Below, piece by piece: positions 26,939 to 35,757 of a DNA stretch of 64,000 nt. Location of the stretch: the NCBI RefSeq assembly GCF_900111245.1, contig NZ_FOGO01000002.1:434001-498000 (forward strand), given 5' to 3'. How positions within the stretch are numbered: position 1 is the first letter of the stretch; every line of letters begins with the position of its first letter. Position numbers and translations under genes: made by a program. The notes beneath the pieces were generated by a model. The model saw only the letters and a list, made by a program, of their open reading frames with translations, was not told the origin of the DNA and did not search any database. Source of the DNA: Streptomyces qinglanensis. GTDB lineage: Bacteria > Actinomycetota > Actinomycetes > Streptomycetales > Streptomycetaceae.

Positions 26939-27919
26939 GTGACTGTGATCGCGATCGAAAGCCTCAGCAAGCGGTTCCCCCGGGTGACCGCCCTGGACCG
27001 GCTGACCGTCGGCATAGAGCCGGGCGTCACCGGTCTGGTGGGCGCCAACGGAGCCGGGAAGTCGACCCTCATCAAGATCCTGCTCGGGCTCTCACCCGCC
27101 ACCGAGGGCACCGCGTCCGTACTCGGCATGGACGTGGCCACCCAGGGCGGTGCGATCCGGGAGCGCGTGGGGTACATGCCCGAGCACGACTGCCTGCCCC
27201 CGGATGTGTCCGCCACCGAGTTCGTCGTCCACATGGCGCGGATGTCGGGACTGCCCGCCACCGCGGCCCGGGAGCGCACCGCCGACACCCTGCGCCACGT
27301 CGGCCTCTACGAGGAGCGCTACCGGCCGATGGGCGGCTACTCGACCGGCATGAAGCAGCGGGTGAAGCTCGCCCAGGCGCTCGTGCACGACCCGCGGCTC
27401 GTCCTCCTGGACGAGCCGACCAACGGACTCGACCCGGTCGGCCGCGACGAGATGCTCGGCCTGATCCGCCGGGTGCACACCGACTTCGGCATCTCCGTGC
27501 TGGTCACCTCGCATCTGCTGGGCGAACTGGAGCGCACCAGCGACCACATAGTCGTCATCGACGGCGGCAGGCTGCTGCGCTCCTCCTCGACCGCCGACTT
27601 CACCCAGCGCACCGCCGTCCTGGCCGTCGAGGTCACCGACACCGACGAGCACCCCGACGGTACGGCGGTCCTCCGTGCCGCGCTCCGGCAGGGCGGCCTG
27701 GACCCGCACGAGCCCGCATCCGGCGGCGCGCCGGCGCCCGGCGCGGGGCACGTGGTCATGCTCGACATCGGCGGCGAGAGCGGAGACGCCGACGAATCGG
27801 TCCTGGACACCGTGCGGGACACGGTCGCCGAACTCGGCCTGGGCCTGGTCCGCATGGAACGGCGCAGGCACCAGATCTCCGAGGTCTTCACGGAAAGGAG
27901 CACCGGCGATGTCGCCTGA
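26939..27919 (+). CDS. ABC transporter ATP-binding protein
   Basis: A 326-residue ATPase of the drug/ion-export ABC type with Walker A GANGAGKST (about 36-44), signature YSTGMKQR and Walker B LVLLDEP. GTG 26939 is the first start; GTG 26945 has better spacing to the GGAG. The C-terminal 100 residues form an extra domain seen in this actinobacterial exporter group. First gene of a four-gene operon; the next ATG overlaps its stop by 11 bp. Confidence 0.92.
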   Translation: MTVIAIESLSKRFPRVTALDRLTVGIEPGVTGLVGANGAGKSTLIKILLGLSPATEGTASVLGMDVATQGGAIRERVGYMPEHDCLPPDVSATEFVVHMARMSGLPATAARERTADTLRHVGLYEERYRPMGGYSTGMKQRVKLAQALVHDPRLVLLDEPTNGLDPVGRDEMLGLIRRVHTDFGISVLVTSHLLGELERTSDHIVVIDGGRLLRSSSTADFTQRTAVLAVEVTDTDEHPDGTAVLRAALRQGGLDPHEPASGGAPAPGAGHVVMLDIGGESGDADESVLDTVRDTVAELGLGLVRMERRRHQISEVFTERSTGDVA

Positions 27920-28847
27920 CCAGACCCCCGCGCCCCAGGCCACCGCGAGCGGTGGGGCGGCCACCGCCGAACGCGGCCAGAACGTCATCCACAACATCGG
28001 CTACCGCGGCTACGAGGGACCCCGGCTGGGCCGCTCCTACGCCCGGCGCGCGCTGTTCAGCCAGTCGCTGCGCGGTACGTACGGGCTGGGCCGCTCGGCC
28101 AAGTCCAAGGTGCTGCCACTGCTGCTGTTCGCCGCCGTGTGCATCCCGGCCGCCATCCTGGTGGCGGTCGCGGCCCTGACCAAGGCCAAGGAACTGCAGG
28201 TCGGCTACGCGGAGTACGTACTGCTCATGCAGCCGCTGCTGGGCATCTACCTGGCGGCCGCCGCGCCGCAGGCCATCTCCATGGACCTGCGCTTCAAGAC
28301 GACGCCGCTCTACTTCTCGCGCCCCATGGAACGCAGCGACTACGTGGCCGCCAAGTATGCGGCACTGTCGGCGGCGCTCTTCCTGTTCACAGCCGTTCCC
28401 GTACTGATCATGTACATCGGTGCCCTGCTGGCGAAGCTCGACTTCGGCGACCAGACCGAGGGAGCGGTGCAGGGCCTGGTGTTCTGCGCGCTGTTCGCAC
28501 TGCTGCACGCCGCCATCGCCGCCTGGATCGCCGCCCTCACCCCGCGCCGCGGCTTCGGCGTCGCCGCGATCATCGTCGCGATCACGGTCCCGTACTTCCT
28601 CGTCTCCGCGCTCCAGGGCATCGCCTGGACCTCGGACAACAACGGCGCCATCGGCTGGCTCGGCCTGGGGTCGCCGGGGACGCTGCTGGACGGTGTGCAG
28701 AGCCGGTTCCTCGGCGGCCGCTCCGGGTTCCCCGACGAGCAGACCCTCACCGGCGCCCAGGGCGCCGTCTACCTCGTCGTCCTCGCTGCACTGATCGTCT
28801 GCTTCTGCACCCTGCTGCTGCGCCGCTACCGAAAGGCCGGACTGTGA
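27909..28847 (+). CDS. ABC transporter permease
   Basis: A 312-residue membrane protein with about six helices and a cytosolic N-terminus carrying the motif NIGYRGYEGPRLGR found in actinobacterial ABC-2-type permeases. GAAAGGAG precedes ATG 27909, which lies inside the end of the upstream ATPase gene, so the pair is translationally coupled. Substrate unknown. Confidence 0.9.
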   Translation: MSPDQTPAPQATASGGAATAERGQNVIHNIGYRGYEGPRLGRSYARRALFSQSLRGTYGLGRSAKSKVLPLLLFAAVCIPAAILVAVAALTKAKELQVGYAEYVLLMQPLLGIYLAAAAPQAISMDLRFKTTPLYFSRPMERSDYVAAKYAALSAALFLFTAVPVLIMYIGALLAKLDFGDQTEGAVQGLVFCALFALLHAAIAAWIAALTPRRGFGVAAIIVAITVPYFLVSALQGIAWTSDNNGAIGWLGLGSPGTLLDGVQSRFLGGRSGFPDEQTLTGAQGAVYLVVLAALIVCFCTLLLRRYRKAGL

Positions 28848-29794
28848 GCACGATCCACATCGACCGCGTCTCCCGCTGGTTCGGGAACGTCGTCGCGGTC
28901 AACGACATCACCATGGACATCGCCCCCGGTGTCACCGGTCTCCTCGGACCCAACGGCGCCGGCAAGTCCACCCTCATCCACATGATGGGCGGCTTCCTCT
29001 CGCCCTCGAACGGGACCGTCACGCTGGAGCCCTCGCCCGGTCCGGACGGCAAGCCGGCAGCGGCGGCGCCGATCTGGCGCAACGAGGACTCCTACCGCCA
29101 CATCGGCCTGGTGCCGGAGCGGGAGGGGATGTACGACTTCCTCACCGGCGAGGAGTTCGTCCTGGCCAACGCCGAACTGCACGGCCTGCGCGACCCGCGC
29201 GCCGCTGCCGCCGAGGCGCTGGCGACGGTGGAGATGGAACACGCCCGGGACCGCCGCATCTCCACCTACTCAAAGGGCATGCGGCAGCGCGTGAAAATGG
29301 CCTCCGCGCTGGTGCACCACCCGACGGTGCTGCTGCTGGACGAGCCGTTCAACGGGATGGACCCGCGACAGCGCATGCATCTGATGGAACTGCTGCGCAA
29401 GATGGGCGACGAGGGCCGCACCGTGTTGTTCTCCTCGCACATCCTGGAGGAGGTCGAACAGCTCGCCTCGCACATCGAGGTCATCGTCGCCGGACGGCAC
29501 GCGGCCAGCGGCGACTTCCGCAAGATCCGCCGCCTGATGACCGACCGGCCGCACCGCTACCTGGTGCGCTCCAGTGACGACCGGCGGCTGGCCGCCGCGC
29601 TCATCGCGGACGCCTCCACGGCGGGCATCGAACTGGACCGGACCGAGCAGGCGCTGCGCATCCAGGCCGTCGACTTCACCCGCTTCACCACGCTGCTGCC
29701 CCGTGTCGCACGGGAGCACGGCATCCGGCTCCACACCGTCTCGCCCTCCGACGAGTCCCTGGAGAGCGTCTTCTCGTACCTCGTCGCGGCCTGA
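28844..29794 (+). CDS. ABC transporter ATP-binding protein
   Basis: A second ATPase (316 residues) with Walker A GPNGAGKST (about 36-44), signature YSKGMRQR and Walker B VLLLDEP. The GTG start overlaps the preceding permease stop in GTGA. It is as similar in layout to the first ATPase as expected for a duplicated pair, so the operon probably makes a heteromeric exporter or two related ones. Confidence 0.92.
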   Translation: MSTIHIDRVSRWFGNVVAVNDITMDIAPGVTGLLGPNGAGKSTLIHMMGGFLSPSNGTVTLEPSPGPDGKPAAAAPIWRNEDSYRHIGLVPEREGMYDFLTGEEFVLANAELHGLRDPRAAAAEALATVEMEHARDRRISTYSKGMRQRVKMASALVHHPTVLLLDEPFNGMDPRQRMHLMELLRKMGDEGRTVLFSSHILEEVEQLASHIEVIVAGRHAASGDFRKIRRLMTDRPHRYLVRSSDDRRLAAALIADASTAGIELDRTEQALRIQAVDFTRFTTLLPRVAREHGIRLHTVSPSDESLESVFSYLVAA

Positions 29795-29816
29795 GCGGCG
29801 GAAAGGAGCTGACCCG

Positions 29817-30539
29817 ATGTACAACCCGACGGTCGCGCGGCTCACCTGGCGCGCCCTCCTGGGCCGCCGCCGCGCGCTGATCCTGTGTGTGCTGCCGGCG
29901 CTGCTGCTCGTGGTGGCCGCCGCCGTACGCGCCATGAACGGTGCCGACGACGCGGTCACCAGCCAACTGCTGGGCGGTTTCGCACTCGCCACCCTGGTAC
30001 CGCTGATCGGCGTGATCGCCGGAACCGGCGCCATCGGTCCGGAGATCGACGACGGCTCGGTCGTCTACCTGCTCTCCAAGCCGGTCGGCCGCACCTCGAT
30101 CATCGTCACCAAACTGCTCGTCGCCGCCGGGACGACCGCGGTCTTCGCGGCGGTGCCGGTCCTCGTCGCGGGCTTCGTCCTGAACGGCAACAGCCAGCAG
30201 ATCGCCGTCGCCTACGCGGTGGCCGCAACGGTCGCCTCCCTCGCCTACAGCGCGCTGTTCCTGCTGCTGGGCACGGTCAGCAGGCATGCCGTCGTCATCG
30301 GCCTGGTGTACGCGCTGATCTGGGAGGCGCTCATCGGCAGCCTGGTGCCCGGAGCCAAGACGCTCAGCGTGCAGCAGTGGGCGCTCGCGCTCGCCGAGAA
30401 GGTCGCGGGCAGCGGTGCGGACATCAGCTCGTCGGTGGCGGTGCCGACCGCGGTGGTGCTCCTCGCAGTCGTCACCGGGGGCGGCACCCTCTTCGCGGGG
30501 CAGAAGCTGCGGACCCTGACGCTGGCCGGGGAGGAGTAG
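29817..30539 (+). CDS. ABC transporter permease (ABC-2 type)
   Basis: A 240-residue permease with about six helices; the EIDDGSVVYLLSKPVGR segment after helix two is typical of ABC-2 type proteins related to the NosY/Yhf group. GAAAGGAG precedes ATG 29817, 22 bp after the ATPase stop. Ends the four-gene operon, which is closed by two strong hairpins. Confidence 0.9.
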   Translation: MYNPTVARLTWRALLGRRRALILCVLPALLLVVAAAVRAMNGADDAVTSQLLGGFALATLVPLIGVIAGTGAIGPEIDDGSVVYLLSKPVGRTSIIVTKLLVAAGTTAVFAAVPVLVAGFVLNGNSQQIAVAYAVAATVASLAYSALFLLLGTVSRHAVVIGLVYALIWEALIGSLVPGAKTLSVQQWALALAEKVAGSGADISSSVAVPTAVVLLAVVTGGGTLFAGQKLRTLTLAGEE

Positions 30540-30545
30540 CGGGAC

Positions 30546-30591
30546 GGCGGCCTGCCGGCGGGAGCGCCTGCCCTCCCGCCGGCAGGCCGCC
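30546..30591. terminator. 19-bp perfect hairpin closing the ABC operon
   Basis: A perfect 19-bp inverted repeat (30546-30564 with 30573-30591, 8-nt loop) starts 6 bp after the permease stop. It lies between convergent genes and may work in both directions. Confidence 0.85.
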
Positions 30592-30609
30592 GCGGCCGAC
30601 CGCTCCGCT

Positions 30610-30635
30610 GCCCGGCGGGAGAACTCCCGCCGGGC
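30610..30635. terminator. 12-bp hairpin before the convergent MFS gene
   Basis: gcccggcgggag-AA-ctcccgccgggc is a perfect 12-bp stem with a 2-nt loop, 8 bp outside the stop of the minus-strand MFS gene, so it is probably that gene's terminator. Confidence 0.7.
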
Positions 30636-30643
30636 CGGAGCCT

Positions 30644-32011
30644 TCAGCCTGCCGCTCCGCCGTCGCCGATTCTGCGGTCCCGGCCGGCACCCAGGCCCAG
30701 CAGCACCAGCCCCGCGCAGACGCACAGCAGCAGCACGATCGGCACCGTCCAGCCGTCCGTCGCCTGGTGCACCGCGCCGAGCAGCAACGGGCCCGCGGCG
30801 GCCAGCAGATAGCCCCATGTCTGCGCCATGCCGGACAGTCGCGCTGCGGTGTGCGCGTCCGCCGAGCGCAGCACCATCAGCGTGAGGGCCAGCCCGAGCG
30901 CACCGCCCTGGCCCAGTCCCAGCAGCGCCGCCCACACCCACGCGCCGGCCACCGGCGCGACCAGCAGTCCAGCGATCCCGGCTGCCATGGACAGGGCAAC
31001 CGCCGTGCACAGCAGCCGCTGCCGGCGCATCCGCCCGGCCAGCACGGGCACCACGAACGATCCGGCCATCTGCACCAGCGTGCTGAACGCGAAGACCAGG
31101 CCCGCGCTCGTCTCGCTCATCCCGTGGTCGGTGAACAGGGTCGGCAGCCAGGCGATGGTCACATAGGCGATGAGCGACTGCGAGCCCATGAACAGCGTGA
31201 TCTGCCAGGCCAGTACGGACCGGGTCAGCCGGGGACCGGGCTGTTCCCGCGGGCCCGCAGCACCGGCCGCGGTGCGCGGTGCGGCAGCGGTAGGGCGCCC
31301 GTGCGGCGTCCCGCGCCGGACGACGAGGGCTTGGGGCAGCCAGACACAGGCCGCGAGACCGGCCAGCAGCGCCCAGGAGACGAGCGAACCGCGCCAGCCG
31401 CCCAGGGCGCGTTCCAACGGCACGGCAGCGGCGGCGGAGGCGGTCGCGCCGAGGATCATCGCCGTCGAGTAGAGGGCCGTCATCCCGGCGGCCTGCTCCG
31501 GGAAGTCCCGCTTGATCAGGCCGGGCATCAGCACGTTCAGCAGCGCGATGCCGGAGCCGACCACCGCGCACCCGAGGAAGAGCGTGGCCATCGGCGGCGC
31601 GATCCGCAGCACTATGCCGCCCGTCAGCAGCACCAGCGCGCCGAACAGCACCGTCTCCGTGCCCCAGCGCCGGGCCAGCCCGGGGGCGAGTGGTGAGACG
31701 ACCCCCATGAAGATCAGCGGAATGGTCGTCACCAGGCTGCTGACCGTGGCCGTCATGCCGAAGTCGTCGCTGATCTGCCCCAGTACGGGGGAGACCCCGG
31801 CGAGTGCGGCGCGCATGTTGAGGGAGGCCAGGACGATGCCGGCGAACAGCAGCAGCGGACGGGACCGCAGCCTGCGGCGGGCCGCTGCCACGGCGGGCGC
31901 GGGTGCCGGATCCTCCTCGGCGTCGATCAGCTCGGCGGCCAGCAGCTCCTCGGTGCTGAGCCCTTCCTTCGGCGACGGCGACGGCGGGTGCGGGGACGGG
32001 GACGGGGACAT
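30644..32011 (-). CDS. CynX/NimT-type MFS exporter
   Basis: A 455-residue, twelve-helix major facilitator of the cyanate/2-nitroimidazole transporter group. The first helix carries the typical LASLNMRAALAGVSPVLGQI stretch. A Ser/Pro repeat at the N-terminus (SPSPSPHPPSPSP) precedes the first helix. ATG 32011 lies 50 bp after the stop of the GntR gene in the same direction, so the regulator probably controls this transporter. Substrate unknown. Confidence 0.88.
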   Translation of the reverse strand: MSPSPSPHPPSPSPKEGLSTEELLAAELIDAEEDPAPAPAVAAARRRLRSRPLLLFAGIVLASLNMRAALAGVSPVLGQISDDFGMTATVSSLVTTIPLIFMGVVSPLAPGLARRWGTETVLFGALVLLTGGIVLRIAPPMATLFLGCAVVGSGIALLNVLMPGLIKRDFPEQAAGMTALYSTAMILGATASAAAAVPLERALGGWRGSLVSWALLAGLAACVWLPQALVVRRGTPHGRPTAAAPRTAAGAAGPREQPGPRLTRSVLAWQITLFMGSQSLIAYVTIAWLPTLFTDHGMSETSAGLVFAFSTLVQMAGSFVVPVLAGRMRRQRLLCTAVALSMAAGIAGLLVAPVAGAWVWAALLGLGQGGALGLALTLMVLRSADAHTAARLSGMAQTWGYLLAAAGPLLLGAVHQATDGWTVPIVLLLCVCAGLVLLGLGAGRDRRIGDGGAAG

Positions 32012-32061
32012 GCGGGGTGGTGCCTTTCTCGACGAGCAGGTGGTGCGCGGGAGCCGGTGCC

Positions 32062-32868
32062 TCAGCCGGTGTCCCCGCCGGGGTCGATGCCGGTGCCTGG
32101 GACGGCGGCTGTGCCCGTCCCGGTGCCGGTGCCGGGTGCAGCATTCGGGTCGGTGCTGGTGCCGGTGCCGAGCAGCGCGTCCACGGCCTGCTTCGGCTTG
32201 GCGAGCAGCGATCTCGCGGCGCGCTCGGCGGCCTCCGGGTCGCCGGTCTCGATGGCGTCCACGAGGTCGTGGTGGTCGGTCTCGTGGATGCGGGGCATGT
32301 GCCGGTCGTGCAGCGAGGCGACCAGCGCGTCCCGGACGGAGCTGCTGAACCAGCCGTACGTCGCGCTCAGCGCGGCGTTGTGCGCGGCGTCGACGACCGC
32401 GACATGGAACTCGATGTCGTGCTCCGCGTACAGCTCGTACTGCCCGTGCGCGGGCTGTCCGAGGGGGTCGCGGAAGGCGGCTTGCGCGGCGAGCGCGGCG
32501 CGCATCCGCTCCAGGTCGGCCGAGGTGTGGCGCAGTGCCGCCAGGCGGGCGCCCTCGGCCTCCAGGGCGATCCGCAGTTCCAGCACGTCCCGCACGTCCG
32601 CGCGCTGCACCCCGCGGACGATCTCGCCGGGGTCGGCGGTGGCCACCACGAACGTGCCCTCGCCCTGCCGGGAACGCAGCATTCCGGCGTGCACCAGTAC
32701 CCGCACCGCTTCGCGGACGGTGTTGCGTCCCACCTGGAGCTGCTCGGCCAGTGTGTGCTCGGTGGGGATGCGCTCGCCCACCGGCCACTCGCCCGCGGCG
32801 AGCTGCGCCCGCAGCTCTGCGACGACGGTGTCCACCAGGGACTGCCGCCCCGCGGCCCGCAGCGCCAT
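32062..32868 (-). CDS. GntR/FadR-family regulator (FCD domain)
   Basis: A 268-residue regulator: N-terminal winged helix (TEHTLAEQLQVGRNTVREAVRVL, residues about 35-60) and a C-terminal FCD ligand domain with the histidines that hold a metal in this family (EHDIEFHVAVV, DHHDLVDAI). A Gly-Thr repeat extends the C-terminus. AAGGAG precedes ATG 32868. Operon with the MFS exporter; an inverted repeat at 32993-33011 is a candidate operator. Confidence 0.92.
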   Translation of the reverse strand: MALRAAGRQSLVDTVVAELRAQLAAGEWPVGERIPTEHTLAEQLQVGRNTVREAVRVLVHAGMLRSRQGEGTFVVATADPGEIVRGVQRADVRDVLELRIALEAEGARLAALRHTSADLERMRAALAAQAAFRDPLGQPAHGQYELYAEHDIEFHVAVVDAAHNAALSATYGWFSSSVRDALVASLHDRHMPRIHETDHHDLVDAIETGDPEAAERAARSLLAKPKQAVDALLGTGTSTDPNAAPGTGTGTGTAAVPGTGIDPGGDTG

Positions 32869-32992
32869 CCTCTGCTCCTTCGTCTCGCGGCCCCGGCGCG
32901 TCTCGCCGACCCGGGTCCCCCTGGTCGCCTCGGGCCGGCACGGCCGGCGGTGGAGTCCTGACCGGTTCCTCCGACCGTATTGACCCGGTTGC

Positions 32993-33011
32993 CCAGTCAT
33001 CCTACAACTGG
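32993..33011 (-). promoter_or_regulatory. Candidate GntR operator
   Basis: CCAGT-N9-ACTGG is a 19-bp inverted repeat 125 bp upstream of the GntR start. On the minus strand TTGTAG followed after 17 bp by GTCAAT could be the promoter, so the dyad would cover the -35. FCD regulators commonly autoregulate through such sites; this assignment is inferred. Confidence 0.4.
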
Positions 33012-33137
33012 TCTTTCCCGGGTCCCGGCCGAGCCCCGGGCGGGTCCCGTCCCGAGTCCCGGCGCGGCGCCCGGCCCGCTGACGACGAGCCGGGGGCCTC
33101 GCACACCTGTCCCGCCGTGCTTCCGCCGTGCTTCCGG

Positions 33138-33884
33138 TCACTCCGGGGCCGGGCGACCGCCGGACTCCCCCGCACCCGTCCGCTCGGTCAGGTCGGCGAG
33201 CCGCCGGCTCAGCGCACACACCCGCTCCTCGGCGCGTTCCGTCCGGCGCTCCGTCTCCGCCAGCCGGTGGTCCACCCGCTCCGCCCGGCTCGACAGCACA
33301 CCCACGACCGGAACCAGGTCCCGCAGCACGGAGACGAGTTCGGCCCCCGTCGCCTCCAGCCTGCCGACCCCGCGGTCGAGCGCCCCGTATCCGGCCGCCA
33401 GCGTGCGCACCGTCCGCCCCAGCTCCTCGACGGACTGCCGCACCGTCTCCACCCGGGGGTGCGCACGGGCGGCCGCATCGAGGGCGAGGAGGCGTCGGCG
33501 AATCCGCCGGGCGGTCGGACTGCCGCGCAGCAGCATTGCCGTCGTGAGCATCGCGCGCGGGCTGAAGACGGGGGAGCTGCCGCGGAGCCGCGCCCCGCCG
33601 GGCGCCTGCTCCGGGGAGCGTGGCGGTGCGCCGGCCGGGCGCCCGCCCGGGCCGGCACCGTCGGGCAGCGCCATCCCGCTGCCGAGCAGCTCCTCGCGGT
33701 GCTGTGCGGCCAGTGCCTCCACAACCCGCACGGGGACGTCGAAGTAGTCGGCCACCTCCCGGGTGGTGGCAGGGGCGCCGGTGGCGGGTCGGGGCAACGC
33801 CTTCACGTCGTCGAGCGCGTCGATCCGGTGGGTCATACCGGAGCGCGCGCTGCGCGATTCCAGCAGGACGGATTCGGTGAACAT
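33138..33884 (-). CDS. Antirepressor-like N-domain with C-terminal coiled coil
   Basis: A 248-residue soluble protein, family not firmly recognised. Residues about 15-60 (DALDDVKALP then TTREVADYFDVPVRVVEAL) and about 100-125 (FSPRAMLTTAMLLRGSPTARRIR) resemble the DNA-binding domain of phage-type antirepressor/KilA-N-like regulators that are common as chromosomal genes in streptomycetes. From about 150 on it is a continuous coiled coil. AGGAAGG precedes ATG 33884. It could be a nucleoid or regulatory protein; function unknown. Confidence 0.65.
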   Translation of the reverse strand: MFTESVLLESRSARSGMTHRIDALDDVKALPRPATGAPATTREVADYFDVPVRVVEALAAQHREELLGSGMALPDGAGPGGRPAGAPPRSPEQAPGGARLRGSSPVFSPRAMLTTAMLLRGSPTARRIRRRLLALDAAARAHPRVETVRQSVEELGRTVRTLAAGYGALDRGVGRLEATGAELVSVLRDLVPVVGVLSSRAERVDHRLAETERRTERAEERVCALSRRLADLTERTGAGESGGRPAPE

Positions 33885-34288
33885 GGCAGACCTTCCTGGG
33901 CCCTGATGCGGACTCTGCTGCGGACACGTCCGGGGGACCCCGTTCGCCTGGGGGCCGTCAGGTGTCCGTATCCAGGAGCCAGGAGCGGAGGTCAGCTCAT
34001 GTCTTCCCGCGTACCGCACGACCGGCGGGAGGCCCCGCATCGGGCCTCGTCCCCACCGGCTACCACCACTTCACACACTCTCGACGCCGTCGTTGGCACA
34101 TCGCCTCCGCGCAAGAGGTACAACGATTCGACGTTCGCACAGTTACGCGAGGCGGAGGGGGCGAGGATCCGGCACCCTCCCCGCCCCTTCCCCCCGCCCC
34201 TTCCCCCGGCCCCTTTCCCCACTCCTCTCCGCATCCTCCGTGAGCTGCTCGACCGCGCTTGAGCAGCTCAACCGCTTCCGCGGGCCGC
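33885..34288. other. Intergenic 404 bp with polypyrimidine tract
   Basis: Contains about 55 bp of almost pure pyrimidines on the plus strand (34169-34225, repeated cccttcccccc), able in principle to form triplex DNA, and the terminator stem at 34241-34270. The promoter of the antirepressor-like gene should be in 33890-34140. No convincing gene. Confidence 0.55.
34241..34270 (-). terminator. 10-bp hairpin after the flavoprotein gene
   Basis: tgagctgctc (34241-34250) and gagcagctca (34261-34270) form a perfect 10-bp stem with a 10-nt loop, 18 bp beyond the stop codon of the minus-strand flavoprotein gene. Confidence 0.7.
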
Positions 34289-35668
34289 TCAATCGCGCCC
34301 GGCGAACCCGCCGATGCGGCGGAACAGCCGGTGCGGGTCGTACTCGGCCCGCAGCCGCTCCAGCCGCCCGGCCGTCTCGTCCCCGTACACCGACCGGGTG
34401 GTGGCGGGATCCTGCGGGCCGTACAGGAAGTTGCCGTTCCGGGCCGGTGCCCGACCGGTCACGGGGGCCAGCACACGCGCGTGCAGACTCCGCACCGCGC
34501 CGTCCTGAGCCGGCTCCGACACCGGGGAGAGCACGTACACCAGATACTCCGCGTCCCGGTGGTCCACCGCGTTCGGTACCTCTGGTGTGCGGGAGAACGC
34601 GCCGCCCAGGTGCCGCACGCTCAGCACGCACATCGCCGCGGCCGACGGGCCCGCCTCGGCCAGTACGGCACGCCGTGCGGTGTCGTCCAGTCCCGCCGCG
34701 TCCAGCAGGACGTTGGTGCTGCGGTACGCGTGCGGTGTCTCCGGCTCGCTGAAGACCGTGGCGCACTCGGTGTACGGCATCTCCCGCACCTCGTCCACCA
34801 GGAGCGCCCCGATCTGCCGCAGCGGCCGGACCAACCGCTCACCCTCCTCCCGCGATCCGGTGAAGGCCAGGTGCACCTGGGCGAGGTACCGCCCCCGCAG
34901 CGCCGCGGGGACAGCGGGCAGGTCCGGCATCGGCAGCAGCGTCACGGCAGAGGTGAGCGTGTCGGGAACCGACCGGGTCCATTCCTGCCATGTCCGCAAC
35001 ACCTGCTCGGCGACCTGCCCGCCGTCGAACACCAGACGGCCGCCGAAGATCCGCTCCACGGGCACCAGTTCCAGCTCCAGCCCGGTCACCGCTCCCAGGC
35101 CGCCCCCGCCACCGCGCAGCCCCCAGAAGAGCTCCGGGCAGCTCTCCGCGGTCACCTGGCGCAGCCGGGCGTCGGCGGTCACCACGTCGAGCCGCCGCAC
35201 CAGGTCCGCCGCGTAGCCGAACTCCCGCCCCAGCAGCCCGACCCCGCCGCCCAGCGCATAACCGACGACGCCGACGCCGGGAGCCGAACCGTTGACGGGC
35301 GCCAGACCGTGCCGCGCCGCCTCCGCCACCAGGTCGCCCGCCCGGACCCCCGCCTCGATCCAGGCGGTACGGGCCGCCGCGTCGATCCGGATTCCCCGCA
35401 TGCGGCGCGTACCGACCAGCACGCCCTCGCGGGCCGCCTCGCCCAGTCCGTGCCCGGTCGCCTGCACGGCCAGCGGCATCCCGTGGCGCCGTGCGTGGTC
35501 CACCGCCGCCCGCACATCCTCCGGCGCCTGTGCCGCCACGAGCACGTCCGGACCGTGCCGGTCCCCGCTCTGGAATCCGGTGCGCTCCTGGTCGTACCCC
35601 GTGTCACCGGGAAGGAGCACGCTGCCGCGCACCGCGTGCCGCAGCGCCTCCAGCGCCTTCGTCCGCAT
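34289..35668 (-). CDS. FAD-binding BBE-type oxidoreductase
   Basis: A 459-residue berberine-bridge-like flavoprotein: PCMH-type FAD domain at the N-terminus (VLVAAQAPEDVRAAV; TGHGLGE, where the His is the usual covalent FAD anchor; GVGVVGYALGGGVGLLGR) and a C-terminal BBE segment (NFLYGP, YDPHRLFRR). A second, cysteine anchor is not seen, so single covalent attachment is expected. ATG 35668 is chosen for GAGGAG at good spacing; frames to 35785 overlap the next gene. Such enzymes oxidise sugars or secondary metabolites. Probably co-transcribed with the DinB-like gene upstream. Confidence 0.88.
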   Translation of the reverse strand: MRTKALEALRHAVRGSVLLPGDTGYDQERTGFQSGDRHGPDVLVAAQAPEDVRAAVDHARRHGMPLAVQATGHGLGEAAREGVLVGTRRMRGIRIDAAARTAWIEAGVRAGDLVAEAARHGLAPVNGSAPGVGVVGYALGGGVGLLGREFGYAADLVRRLDVVTADARLRQVTAESCPELFWGLRGGGGGLGAVTGLELELVPVERIFGGRLVFDGGQVAEQVLRTWQEWTRSVPDTLTSAVTLLPMPDLPAVPAALRGRYLAQVHLAFTGSREEGERLVRPLRQIGALLVDEVREMPYTECATVFSEPETPHAYRSTNVLLDAAGLDDTARRAVLAEAGPSAAAMCVLSVRHLGGAFSRTPEVPNAVDHRDAEYLVYVLSPVSEPAQDGAVRSLHARVLAPVTGRAPARNGNFLYGPQDPATTRSVYGDETAGRLERLRAEYDPHRLFRRIGGFAGRD

Positions 35669-35757
35669 CCTGTCCGCTCCTCGGGCCCTGCCGGCCGGCC
35701 GGGCCGACTCGTCGTCCGGTTCCACCTGCCGCTCCTGCTCCTGCTCGGTCCGCCGCC

